This document shows, in pieces, positions 1 through 5,443 of a DNA stretch of 8,733 nt (position 1 is the first letter of the stretch; every line of letters starts with the position of its first letter). Made by a program: the position numbers and the translations under genes. A model generated the notes under the pieces. It worked only from the letters and a program-made list of their open reading frames with translations. It searched no databases and was not told the DNA's origin. The stretch lies in assembly GCA_964369355.1 (NCBI GenBank), contig CAYJEO010000035.1, positions 1-8,733 of the forward strand, in the 5' to 3' direction. The stretch is from CAYJEO01 sp964369355 (GTDB lineage: Bacteria; Bacillota_I; Bacilli_A; RF39; UBA660).

Positions 1-1
1 A

Positions 2-85
2 GAAAATGTTATATATAATATAGTTGTACATACTTTACTTATAATAGTATTTGTACTTCCATTTATTTTATATATAATTATATAA
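2..85 (+). CDS. C-terminal tail of an upstream membrane protein (partial)
   Basis: An open frame enters from the left edge and stops at TAA 83-85, giving 27 residues. The last 17 or so are almost purely hydrophobic (TLLIIVFVLPFILYIII) and look like a final transmembrane helix. The stop overlaps the Shine-Dalgarno AAGGAG (84-89) of the next gene. This tight spacing matches an operon and supports the frame being real rather than chance AT-rich sequence. The position before rhamnose genes would suit a polysaccharide flippase, polymerase or membrane glycosyltransferase, but too little is visible to name a family. It does not look like RmlA, which is soluble. Confidence 0.6.
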   Translation, partial: ENVIYNIVVHTLLIIVFVLPFILYIII

Positions 86-94
86 GGAGAACAT

Positions 95-1531
95 ATGAAA
101 TTAATTGAAACAAAATTATTAGATTGTTATATTATAGAACCTAAAAAATTTGGAGATGATAGAGGTTATTTTTCTCCTTACTTTTTGCAAGAAGAATTTA
201 ATTTATTAGGATTTGAAAAAGTAGTACAAGCTAATAGAAGTAAAAGTGCTAAAGGTGTTTTAAGAGGATTACACTTTCAAAAAGACCCTAAATGCCAAGC
301 TAAAATAGTAGAAGTATTAGAAGGATCAGTAATAGATGTAGTAGTTGATATGAGAAAAAATTCAAAAACATATGGACAAAGTATACAAGTTGAGTTATCA
401 AAAGAAAATGGATATCAACTATATGTACCACGTGGATTTGCTCATGGATTTCTATCATTAGAAGATAATACTGTATTTCAATATTTAATAGATAATGATT
501 ATTCTACAATTGATGAAGATGGCATTTTATATAATGATGAATCTTTAAATATCAATTGGGAAGAAATATTTAAAAAATATAATATAGATACACCACTACT
601 TTCTGAAAAAGATTTAATTCAACCAAAATTAAAAGATTCAAAAACTATATTTAATAGAGAAACTCGTTATTTAATAACAGGGATTAATGGACAATTAGGA
701 CATGATATTAATAAAGAATTATTAAAAAGGAATATATTACCTTCAAATATATTAAAAACAGATATTCATAATATGGATATTACTAATAAAGAAGAAGTCG
801 AATATATTATCTCTACATTTAAACCAGATGTAATATATCACTGTGCAGCTCATACAGCAGTAGATAAAGCTGAAGAAGACGAAAGATTAGTAAATAAAAT
901 AAATGTATTAGGAACTAAATATATAGCAGAATCTGCTAAAAAAATAGATGCAAAGTTAGTATATGTAAGTACTGATTATGTATTTGATGGAACAAAAGAA
1001 GGATTAATAAAAGAGGAAGATAGTGTAAATCCTAAAAGTGTTTATGGTAAAACCAAATACGAAGGTGAATTAGAAGCTTTAAAAAATCCAAAAACATTTG
1101 TAACAAGAGTATCTTGGGTATTTGGAATAAATGGTAATAATTTTATCAAAACAATGCTTAAATTAGCAGAAACTAAGAAAGAATTAAATATAGTAGATGA
1201 TCAAATAGGATCACCTACATATACTGTAGATTTAGCAAAAATATTAGTAGATATGACGAATACAGAAAAATATGGAATATATAATGTAACAAATGAAGAA
1301 TATTGTTCTTGGGCAGAATTTGCGCAATATATATTTGAAATAAATGAAAAAGATGTATTAGTTAATAAAGTTTCAACAGAAGAATATTTAAAATTAACAA
1401 ATACAAAACAAGCATACAGACCAAGAAATTCAAAATTAGATAAATCAAAATTAGAAAAAGAGTTTTATTTATTACCATCTTGGAAAAATGCAACAAAAAG
1501 ATATAGTAATCAATTAAAGGAGAATGAATAA
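95..1531 (+). CDS. RmlC-RmlD fusion: dTDP-4-keto-6-deoxyglucose 3,5-epimerase / dTDP-4-keto-L-rhamnose reductase
   Basis: This 478-residue protein fuses two consecutive enzymes of cytosolic dTDP-L-rhamnose synthesis. Residues 1 to about 180 are the RmlC cupin epimerase. They show GDDRGYF (20-26), RGLHFQ with catalytic His60, Lys70, VVVDMR (82-87), the RGFAHGF strand (113-119), Tyr130 and Asp148 in the NDESLNINW segment. Residues from about 190 to 478 are RmlD, a short-chain dehydrogenase-type NAD(P)H reductase. They show the Rossmann TGINGQLG (195-202), STD (292-294) and the YGKTK active-site pair Tyr317/Lys321. Both halves look intact, with a short linker near 175-190. The start has AAGGAG at 84-89. 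The stop abuts the rmlB start, so the two genes form one transcript. Fused RmlC-RmlD proteins occur in some Firmicutes. Confidence 0.95.
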   Translation: MKLIETKLLDCYIIEPKKFGDDRGYFSPYFLQEEFNLLGFEKVVQANRSKSAKGVLRGLHFQKDPKCQAKIVEVLEGSVIDVVVDMRKNSKTYGQSIQVELSKENGYQLYVPRGFAHGFLSLEDNTVFQYLIDNDYSTIDEDGILYNDESLNINWEEIFKKYNIDTPLLSEKDLIQPKLKDSKTIFNRETRYLITGINGQLGHDINKELLKRNILPSNILKTDIHNMDITNKEEVEYIISTFKPDVIYHCAAHTAVDKAEEDERLVNKINVLGTKYIAESAKKIDAKLVYVSTDYVFDGTKEGLIKEEDSVNPKSVYGKTKYEGELEALKNPKTFVTRVSWVFGINGNNFIKTMLKLAETKKELNIVDDQIGSPTYTVDLAKILVDMTNTEKYGIYNVTNEEYCSWAEFAQYIFEINEKDVLVNKVSTEEYLKLTNTKQAYRPRNSKLDKSKLEKEFYLLPSWKNATKRYSNQLKENE

Positions 1532-2533
1532 ATGAAAGTATTAGTAACAGGTGGAGCAGGATTTATAGGAAGTAATTATTTACATTATGTAGTTAATGAA
1601 TACAGTGATTACAACTTTGTATGTATCGATGCACTAACATATGCAGGTAACTATGAAAACTTATTACCAATTATAGATAAACCAAATTTTAAATTTGTAA
1701 AAATGGATATAACTTCAAGAGAAGAAATATTTAAATTATTTGAAGAAGAACAATTTGACTGGGTAATTAACTTTGCAGCAGAAAGCCATGTTGATAATTC
1801 AATTAAAAATCCAGAAATATTTTTAAAAACAAATATTTTAGGAACACAAACATTAATGGATGCATCATTAAAATATGATGTAAAAAGATACCATCAAGTA
1901 TCAACAGATGAAGTATATGGGGATTTACCTTTAGATAGAAAAGATTTACTATTCAAAGAAACAACACCACTTCATACATCAAGTCCATATTCAGCATCAA
2001 AAGCATCAGCAGATTTATTAGTATTAGCATATATGCGTACATTTAAATTAAAAGCGACAATTTCAAGATGTTCAAATAACTATGGACCATATCAATTTCC
2101 AGAAAAATTAATACCAGTAGTTATTTCTAAAGCATTAAAAGATGAAAAAGTTCCTGTATATGGTAAGGGTGAAAATGTAAGAGATTGGATCCATGTAATA
2201 GATCATAATATTGGAATAGATAAAATAATGCATGAGGGTGTAGTAGGTGAAGTTTATAACTTAGGAGGACATGCTGAACGTACTAACTTAGAAGTTGTAA
2301 AAACTATAATAAACTATTTAGGTAAATCAGAAGATTTAATTACTTATGTAACTGATAGACCAGGTCATGATTTAAGATATGCAATCGATTCTACTAAAGC
2401 AGAAAAAGAATTAAACTGGAATCGTACATATACTTTTGAAAAAGGTATAAAAGAAACAATTGATTGGTATGTATCTAACCAAGAATGGATAGATAATATT
2501 AAATCAGGTAATTATAAAGACTCTTATAAATAA
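1532..2533 (+). CDS. rmlB: dTDP-glucose 4,6-dehydratase (RmlB)
   Basis: This enzyme converts dTDP-glucose to dTDP-4-keto-6-deoxyglucose, the substrate of the RmlC domain encoded just upstream. At 333 residues it has the normal family length. It shows the NAD-binding TGGAGFIG (6-13), the catalytic STDEVYG with Thr125-Asp126-Glu127, and PYSASK with Tyr153 and Lys157. The later NNYGPYQFPEKLIP and VRDWIHV substrate-binding segments typical of RmlB are also present. The start codon directly follows the preceding TAA, and AAAGGAG (1516-1522) lies inside the end of the fusion gene. The final codons form part of a terminator hairpin, so the rhamnose operon ends here. No RmlA (glucose-1-phosphate thymidylyltransferase) follows. 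Confidence 0.97.
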   Translation: MKVLVTGGAGFIGSNYLHYVVNEYSDYNFVCIDALTYAGNYENLLPIIDKPNFKFVKMDITSREEIFKLFEEEQFDWVINFAAESHVDNSIKNPEIFLKTNILGTQTLMDASLKYDVKRYHQVSTDEVYGDLPLDRKDLLFKETTPLHTSSPYSASKASADLLVLAYMRTFKLKATISRCSNNYGPYQFPEKLIPVVISKALKDEKVPVYGKGENVRDWIHVIDHNIGIDKIMHEGVVGEVYNLGGHAERTNLEVVKTIINYLGKSEDLITYVTDRPGHDLRYAIDSTKAEKELNWNRTYTFEKGIKETIDWYVSNQEWIDNIKSGNYKDSYK

Positions 2534-2541
2534 GAGTTTTT
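2517..2541 (+). terminator. Rho-independent terminator of the rml operon
   Basis: ACTCTTA (2520-2526) pairs perfectly with TAAGAGT (2531-2537) around a four-base loop. Flanking A and T bases lengthen the stem, and a T-run follows to 2541. The rmlB stop codon (2531-2533) lies inside the 3' arm. Confidence 0.85.
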
Positions 2542-2555
2542 ATTGTAATAAAATA

Positions 2556-2584
2556 TTTACAAATATACAATAAAAATATATAAT
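2556..2584 (+). promoter_or_regulatory. Sigma-A type promoter for the lipoprotein gene
   Basis: TTTACA (2556-2561) and TATAAT (2579-2584) are separated by 17 bases, near the sigma-A consensus. The start codon lies 22 bases after the -10 box, with GGAG at 2596-2599. This is the clearest two-box promoter of the window and follows the rml terminator directly. Confidence 0.7.
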
Positions 2585-2606
2585 TAATATAGATAGGAGT
2601 ATATAT

Positions 2607-3002
2607 ATGAAATATGCAAAAATTATATTATTAGCAACATCATTATTATTTATCACAGGATGTGGGAGTAAAACATTATCTTGTGAAGTAGCAGATGATA
2701 CTTTGGGTCAAGAAATGAAAGTAGATATTAAGTTTGATGGAGATAATGCCGATGAATTTATAACAGCACTTACATTTGAAACTACAGAAACTTTAACAGA
2801 AGATGATAAAGAAGAAATGTGCACAGTTATGGCAGATGAATTTGATTGTGAAGTAACACAAGATGGTGATAAAGCAACTATTAAATATACTATTAAATTT
2901 AGTGATTTATCAGAAGAAGACTTAGAAGATTTAAATTTTGAGCAAACGACTTATGATTATTTAAAAGAAGAGTTTGAAAATCAAGGTTTCACATGTAAAT
3001 AA
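2607..3002 (+). CDS. Small acidic lipoprotein of unknown function
   Basis: This 131-residue protein has a lysine-containing N-terminus, a hydrophobic stretch (6-16) and a lipobox ITGC. Cys19 should be lipidated, placing the protein on the outer face of the membrane. The mature part carries 33 Asp/Glu against few Lys and no Arg. Besides Cys19 it has four cysteines (26, 72, 81, 130), which could form two disulfides. The arrangement (CGSKTLSC near the N-terminus, predicted alternating strands, ending GFTCK) resembles small YehR/DUF1307-like lipoproteins common in gut Firmicutes; this resemblance is from memory and uncertain. It has its own promoter and terminator and so forms a single-gene unit. 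Its function is not known. Confidence 0.85.
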   Translation: MKYAKIILLATSLLFITGCGSKTLSCEVADDTLGQEMKVDIKFDGDNADEFITALTFETTETLTEDDKEEMCTVMADEFDCEVTQDGDKATIKYTIKFSDLSEEDLEDLNFEQTTYDYLKEEFENQGFTCK

Positions 3003-3025
3003 AAACTAATTTTTTAGTTTTTTTT
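3001..3025 (+). terminator. Rho-independent terminator after the lipoprotein gene
   Basis: AAAAACTAA (3001-3009) pairs with TTAGTTTTT (3014-3022) around a TTTT loop, with T's continuing to 3025. The stem begins inside the TAA stop codon (3000-3002). Confidence 0.75.
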
Positions 3026-3034
3026 ATTTACCTA

Positions 3035-3065
3035 TTGACCAATTATAGATGACTATCTATATAAT
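3035..3065 (+). promoter_or_regulatory. Promoter with an internal operator-like dyad
   Basis: TTGACC (3035-3040) can serve as a -35 box. TATAAT (3060-3065) at 19 bases, or TATATA (3058-3063) at 17 bases, can serve as the -10. Between them lies the perfect inverted repeat TATAGAT-GACT-ATCTATA (3044-3061), which overlaps the -10. A dyad in this place is typical of autoregulated repressor operators, including those of the ArsR family, and the gene it controls resembles an ArsR fragment. The dyad is directly visible; its role is inference. Confidence 0.5.
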
Positions 3066-3080
3066 GTATTAGGAGGTATT

Positions 3081-3233
3081 ATGGAAAAATACGAAATATT
3101 TAAAGTATTATCAGATAAAAATAGATTTAATATTTTTAATATTATAAGTAAGTATGATGAAATATTAAAAGTAATCGAAGGTAACTTAAAGGTAGAACAA
3201 AAAACATCATGTGATTGTGGTGGTAATTGCTAA
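3081..3233 (+). CDS. 50-residue ArsR-like mini-protein lacking the winged helix
   Basis: A perfect AGGAGGT (3071-3077) precedes ATG 3081, and the frame ends at TAA 3231-3233. Residues 4-23 (including VLSDKNRFNIFNIIS) closely resemble the N-terminal helices of ArsR/SmtB metalloregulators, where the pattern LSDxxRxxIxxxL is usual. In a full-length family member about 40-60 residues of winged-helix DNA-binding domain would follow. Here the chain passes directly to a helix-like segment (27-40) and a C-terminal CDCGGNC (44-50), a CxCxxxC cluster able to bind thiophilic metals. It could be an in-frame internal deletion of an ArsR gene, a dominant-negative dimer partner, or a small metal-binding protein. 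Its own promoter, strong ribosome site and terminator suggest it is expressed. Function is unproven. Confidence 0.7.
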   Translation: MEKYEIFKVLSDKNRFNIFNIISKYDEILKVIEGNLKVEQKTSCDCGGNC

Positions 3234-3257
3234 AAGATATTTACTATCTTTTTTTTT
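3232..3257 (+). terminator. Rho-independent terminator after the ArsR-like mini-gene
   Basis: AAAAGATA (3232-3239) pairs with TATCTTTT (3245-3252) around a five-base loop, followed by T's to 3257. The stem starts within the stop codon. The next promoter begins two bases after the T-run. Confidence 0.8.
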
Positions 3258-3258
3258 A

Positions 3259-3267
3259 TGATATAAT
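3259..3267 (+). promoter_or_regulatory. Extended -10 promoter for the 106-residue unknown
   Basis: TGATATAAT matches the extended -10 consensus TGnTATAAT. A weak -35 candidate, TTTACT (3240-3245), lies 16 bases upstream, mostly in the terminator loop. Transcription would begin near 3273-3275, just before GGAGGA (3278-3283). Confidence 0.65.
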
Positions 3268-3287
3268 ACATGAATACGGAGGAATTT

Positions 3288-3608
3288 ATGATAAAATTAA
3301 CTTTATTAAAACAAGAGAATAAAATAATATTTGTAAAAAAGGAAGCACTTAATAATATTTTAATAATATTAGAAAAAGAAACTAAACAAAATTTAGATGC
3401 AATAGAACTAATAAAAAGCTGTTTAATTGATGCTAAAAACTATGAAAAAAAACTAACATATGATTATGATTATGTTCCTATGCTAGCAACTAATGCAAAT
3501 CGAATATTTAAACAAAAAGCAGTTGATTATATTAATGATATGGAAGAAGAAATTTATATTGATATAAAACCACTTAATCAAAATAAAAAATATGTAAACC
3601 ATAAGTAA
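3288..3608 (+). CDS. Hypothetical protein, 106 residues
   Basis: I do not recognise this protein. ATG 3288 is chosen because GGAGGA (3278-3283) lies five bases before it. An in-frame ATG at 3270 sits upstream of that ribosome site, directly after the -10 box and at or before the likely transcription start, so it cannot be the usual start. The product has no signal peptide or membrane helix. It begins with a hydrophobic beta-like segment (MIKLTLLKQENKIIFVKKE) and continues mainly as lysine- and glutamate-rich helices, ending in a basic tail. It looks cytosolic. It forms a single-gene unit with its own promoter and terminator. Confidence 0.7.
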   Translation: MIKLTLLKQENKIIFVKKEALNNILIILEKETKQNLDAIELIKSCLIDAKNYEKKLTYDYDYVPMLATNANRIFKQKAVDYINDMEEEIYIDIKPLNQNKKYVNHK

Positions 3609-3609
3609 T

Positions 3610-3634
3610 AAAAAGATATTTTTATCTTTTTTTT
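3610..3634 (+). terminator. Rho-independent terminator
   Basis: AAAAAGATA (3610-3618) pairs with TATCTTTTT (3623-3631) around a TTTT loop, and T's run to 3634. It closely resembles the terminator at 3232-3257 and is again followed immediately by a promoter. Confidence 0.8.
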
Positions 3635-3635
3635 A

Positions 3636-3644
3636 TGCTATAAT
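3636..3644 (+). promoter_or_regulatory. Extended -10 promoter for the gap-interrupted gene
   Basis: TGCTATAAT matches TGnTATAAT exactly. No convincing -35 box is seen 16-18 bases upstream, where the terminator stem lies. The start codon at 3662 is 17 bases downstream, with AAGGTGAT at 3651-3658. Confidence 0.65.
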
Positions 3645-3661
3645 TTAAATAAGGTGATGAT

Positions 3662-3758
3662 ATGATAAAAGAAACAACTTTAGAACAATTACTTTCAATG
3701 GACTTAGATGAATTAGTTTTATTAAGCCAAATACAAGCAGTAAAAAAATTAATAGAAG
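3662..3758 (+). CDS. N-terminal part of a hypothetical protein, cut by an assembly gap
   Basis: AAGGTGAT (3651-3658) precedes ATG 3662. Thirty-two residues can be read (starting MIKETTLEQLLSMDLDE) before the sequence becomes N at 3759. They look like an amphipathic helix-rich N-terminus rich in leucine and acidic residues, without a signal peptide. No family can be named. Reading through the Ns in the same frame gives a stop at 3881-3883, but that stop has no meaning if the gap size is a placeholder. The 3' end therefore has to be taken as unknown. Confidence 0.6.
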
Positions 3759-3858
3759 NNNNNNNNNNNNNNNNNNNNNNNNNNNNNNNNNNNNNNNNNN
3801 NNNNNNNNNNNNNNNNNNNNNNNNNNNNNNNNNNNNNNNNNNNNNNNNNNNNNNNNNN
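3759..3858. other. Assembly gap of exactly 100 Ns
   Basis: The run is exactly 100 Ns, the conventional filler for a scaffold gap of unknown length. Real content could be shorter or much longer and may include whole genes. Gene order across it rests on scaffolding only. Confidence 0.95.
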
Positions 3859-3960
3859 ACTTCAATTAATAAAGGTAAAATGAAACAAATATATTTAGAT
3901 AAAGAGCAATATTTATATTTAAGTGATAATATAAAAAAACAAAAAACTTTAGTGAAATAG
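3859..3960 (+). CDS. C-terminal part of a gene emerging from the gap (partial)
   Basis: Directly after the gap, the frame beginning at base 3859 is open for 33 codons and ends at TAG 3958-3960. It reads TSINKGKMKQIYLDKEQ at first, then a lysine-rich tail. This is the longest open frame here, and its stop overlaps the Shine-Dalgarno AGGTGAT of the HAD gene, as expected for an operon. It is not in the frame of the piece before the gap at face value, but the gap length is unknown, so both may be one gene. Alternatively, ATG 3880 with AAAGG just upstream could start a 26-residue peptide. No family recognised. Confidence 0.5.
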   Translation, partial: TSINKGKMKQIYLDKEQYLYLSDNIKKQKTLVK

Positions 3961-3967
3961 GTGATTT

Positions 3968-4666
3968 ATGAAGCGTATGTTAGTAAGTGATTATGATAAT
4001 ACTTTTTATATTAATGAATTAGATATTATTAATAATGTTGAAATTATAAAAAAATTTAGAAAAAATAATTTATTCACAATAGCTACAGGAAGAAGTTTTA
4101 AGGATTTTAATGAAAAAAAAGATTTATATAATATAGAATATGATTATTTAATTATTAATCATGGTGCAACTATATTAGATAAAAGCAATAAGGTTTTATT
4201 TAATTTTTCTATTAATAATAATATAATAAAGCAACTTAAACAGGAATTAGAAAAAGAAGAAATTGATAGTTATTTTTGTTGTAGTTTATTAGATAGTAGA
4301 GTAGATTTTAATAATTTAAATTTAACTAAAATAAATATTAGATATAAAGATTCAAAAGTAATAAAAAATATGCAAAATAATATTTTAAATAAATTTAGTA
4401 ATGAAATAAATTGCTATATTATAAATGATTATACAATTGAAATAATATCATCAAAAATAGATAAAGCAAAAGCTATTAACTTAATAAGTAATAATAATAT
4501 AATTTATACAATAGGAGATAGTTATAATGACTTAACTATGATTAAAAAATATAATGGTTCGTGCATGGAAAATTCAATAAAATTATTAAAAGAAAACTAT
4601 AAATCATATAAAAGTGTATCTTTATTAGTAAAAGAAATAATGAAGAGTAAAGGAGAAAATATATGA
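3968..4666 (+). CDS. HAD superfamily hydrolase, Cof-type (IIB) phosphatase
   Basis: Predicted cytosolic phosphatase acting through a phospho-aspartate on small phosphorylated metabolites; the substrate cannot be told from sequence. All four HAD motifs are visible: DYDNT with nucleophile Asp8 and Asp10, TGR with Thr40, Lys166 in DKAKAI, and GDSYND (183-188) with the metal-binding Asp184 and Asp188. Residues of about 80-160 form the C2-type cap. At 232 residues it is somewhat shorter than many Cof proteins (about 260-270), with the reduction likely in the cap. AGGTGAT (3959-3965) supports ATG 3968. Its TGA stop overlaps the next start by four bases (ATGA), so the two genes are probably translationally coupled. 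Confidence 0.88.
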   Translation: MKRMLVSDYDNTFYINELDIINNVEIIKKFRKNNLFTIATGRSFKDFNEKKDLYNIEYDYLIINHGATILDKSNKVLFNFSINNNIIKQLKQELEKEEIDSYFCCSLLDSRVDFNNLNLTKINIRYKDSKVIKNMQNNILNKFSNEINCYIINDYTIEIISSKIDKAKAINLISNNNIIYTIGDSYNDLTMIKKYNGSCMENSIKLLKENYKSYKSVSLLVKEIMKSKGENI

Positions 4667-5391
4667 AAATAATACCTTTAGGAACTGTCTCACCATACTG
4701 TAATAAAAATAGTAATTGCCCAGGATTTTTAATCAAATATAAAGATCATAATATTTTATTAGACTGTGGTAATGGAATAACTAGATTATTAGATTTTCCA
4801 ACTGATTTAAAAAACCTTCATATTTTTATAAGCCATTTACATAAAGACCATTTAGGAGATATAACATCTATACAATATGCATCTTATGTTTATAAAAATT
4901 TAGGTTTAATTGATAAAAAAATAAATATATATTTACCAAAAGAAAATGAAATAAGAAATTTATCAGAGTCATATGCCAATTATTTTGAAATAAACGAATC
5001 AAGTAAATATAAAATAGATGATTTAGAAATTACATTTTATAATAATAAAAGTCATGCAATTACTTCTTATGTTATTATATTAAAAACTGATACTAAAAAA
5101 ATAGTTTATACATCTGATATTGGTAATACTAATTTATGTGAATTAAGTGAAATAGTAAAAGAGAGTAATATATTAATTTGTGAATCCTCATTTATAAAAA
5201 AACACAATGCTAAATCAAGCACACATTTACATGCTCATGAAGCTGCAACTTTAGCGAAAAATAGTAATGTTAAAAAATTAGTACTTACACACTTTTGGCC
5301 GGAAGAAGATAAAAATAACTATTTAAAAGAGGCATTAGAAATATTTGAAAATACAATAGTTGCAATAGAAGAAGAGGTTATAAGTATATAA
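4663..5391 (+). CDS. MBL-fold metallohydrolase (YhfI/RNase Z-like group)
   Basis: This 242-residue metallo-beta-lactamase-fold protein should bind two metal ions. It shows SHLHKDHLGD with His58, His60, Asp62 and His63, then His131, Asp152 in YTSDIGNT and His210 in LTHFWPEED, the full set of ligands. The fold starts at residue 1 without a signal peptide, so it is cytosolic. The HLHAHEAATLA segment (188-198) followed by VKKLVLTH resembles B. subtilis YhfI-type proteins, whose substrate is not established to my knowledge. True RNase Z is less likely because its long tRNA-binding arm is not apparent. AAAGGAG (4649-4655) lies inside the end of the HAD gene, and the ATGA overlap indicates coupled expression. 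Confidence 0.85.
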   Translation: MKIIPLGTVSPYCNKNSNCPGFLIKYKDHNILLDCGNGITRLLDFPTDLKNLHIFISHLHKDHLGDITSIQYASYVYKNLGLIDKKINIYLPKENEIRNLSESYANYFEINESSKYKIDDLEITFYNNKSHAITSYVIILKTDTKKIVYTSDIGNTNLCELSEIVKESNILICESSFIKKHNAKSSTHLHAHEAATLAKNSNVKKLVLTHFWPEEDKNNYLKEALEIFENTIVAIEEEVISI

Positions 5392-5414
5392 AAGTAGGAA
5401 AACTACTTTTTTTT
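5390..5414 (+). terminator. Rho-independent terminator after the HAD-MBL operon
   Basis: AAAAGTAG (5390-5397) pairs with CTACTTTT (5403-5410) around GAAAA, followed by T's to 5414. The stem begins inside the TAA stop (5389-5391). Confidence 0.85.
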
Positions 5415-5415
5415 A

Positions 5416-5424
5416 TGATAAAAT
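5416..5424 (+). promoter_or_regulatory. Extended -10 promoter for the HD-domain gene
   Basis: TGATAAAAT is one base from TGnTATAAT and begins two bases after the terminator T-run. No clear -35 box is seen. AGGAAGTGAT (5431-5440) and ATG 5444 follow. Confidence 0.6.
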
Positions 5425-5443
5425 ATATATAGGAAGTGATTAT

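Noticed and set aside
40..45. TATAAT as a -10 promoter for the rml operon
   Set aside because: No -35 box lies at a suitable distance (TTGTAC at 24-29 is too close) and it falls inside the tail of an upstream coding frame; the sequence is AT-rich enough for this by chance.
3662..3883. One continuous 73-codon gene reading through the Ns
   Set aside because: The 100 Ns are probably filler of arbitrary length, so the frame after them cannot be joined to the frame before; the frame ending at 3960 is longer and better placed.
4663..4666. TGA read as tryptophan (Mollicutes code 4)
   Set aside because: The HAD gene ends at TGA in a normal ATGA start-stop overlap, no internal TGA is found in any gene, and all tryptophans are TGG. 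The standard bacterial code fits.
4542..4736. 64-residue open frame on the minus strand
   Set aside because: It lies across the HAD-MBL junction opposite two well-supported genes, has no ribosome site of note, and its hydrophobic, leucine/isoleucine/phenylalanine-rich product is what antisense AT-rich coding sequence gives by chance.
4663..5391. MBL-fold gene as true RNase Z
   Set aside because: The metal ligands fit the broad group, but the protein is short, lacks an evident tRNA-binding arm, and the HLHAHEA segment fits YhfI-like hydrolases better.
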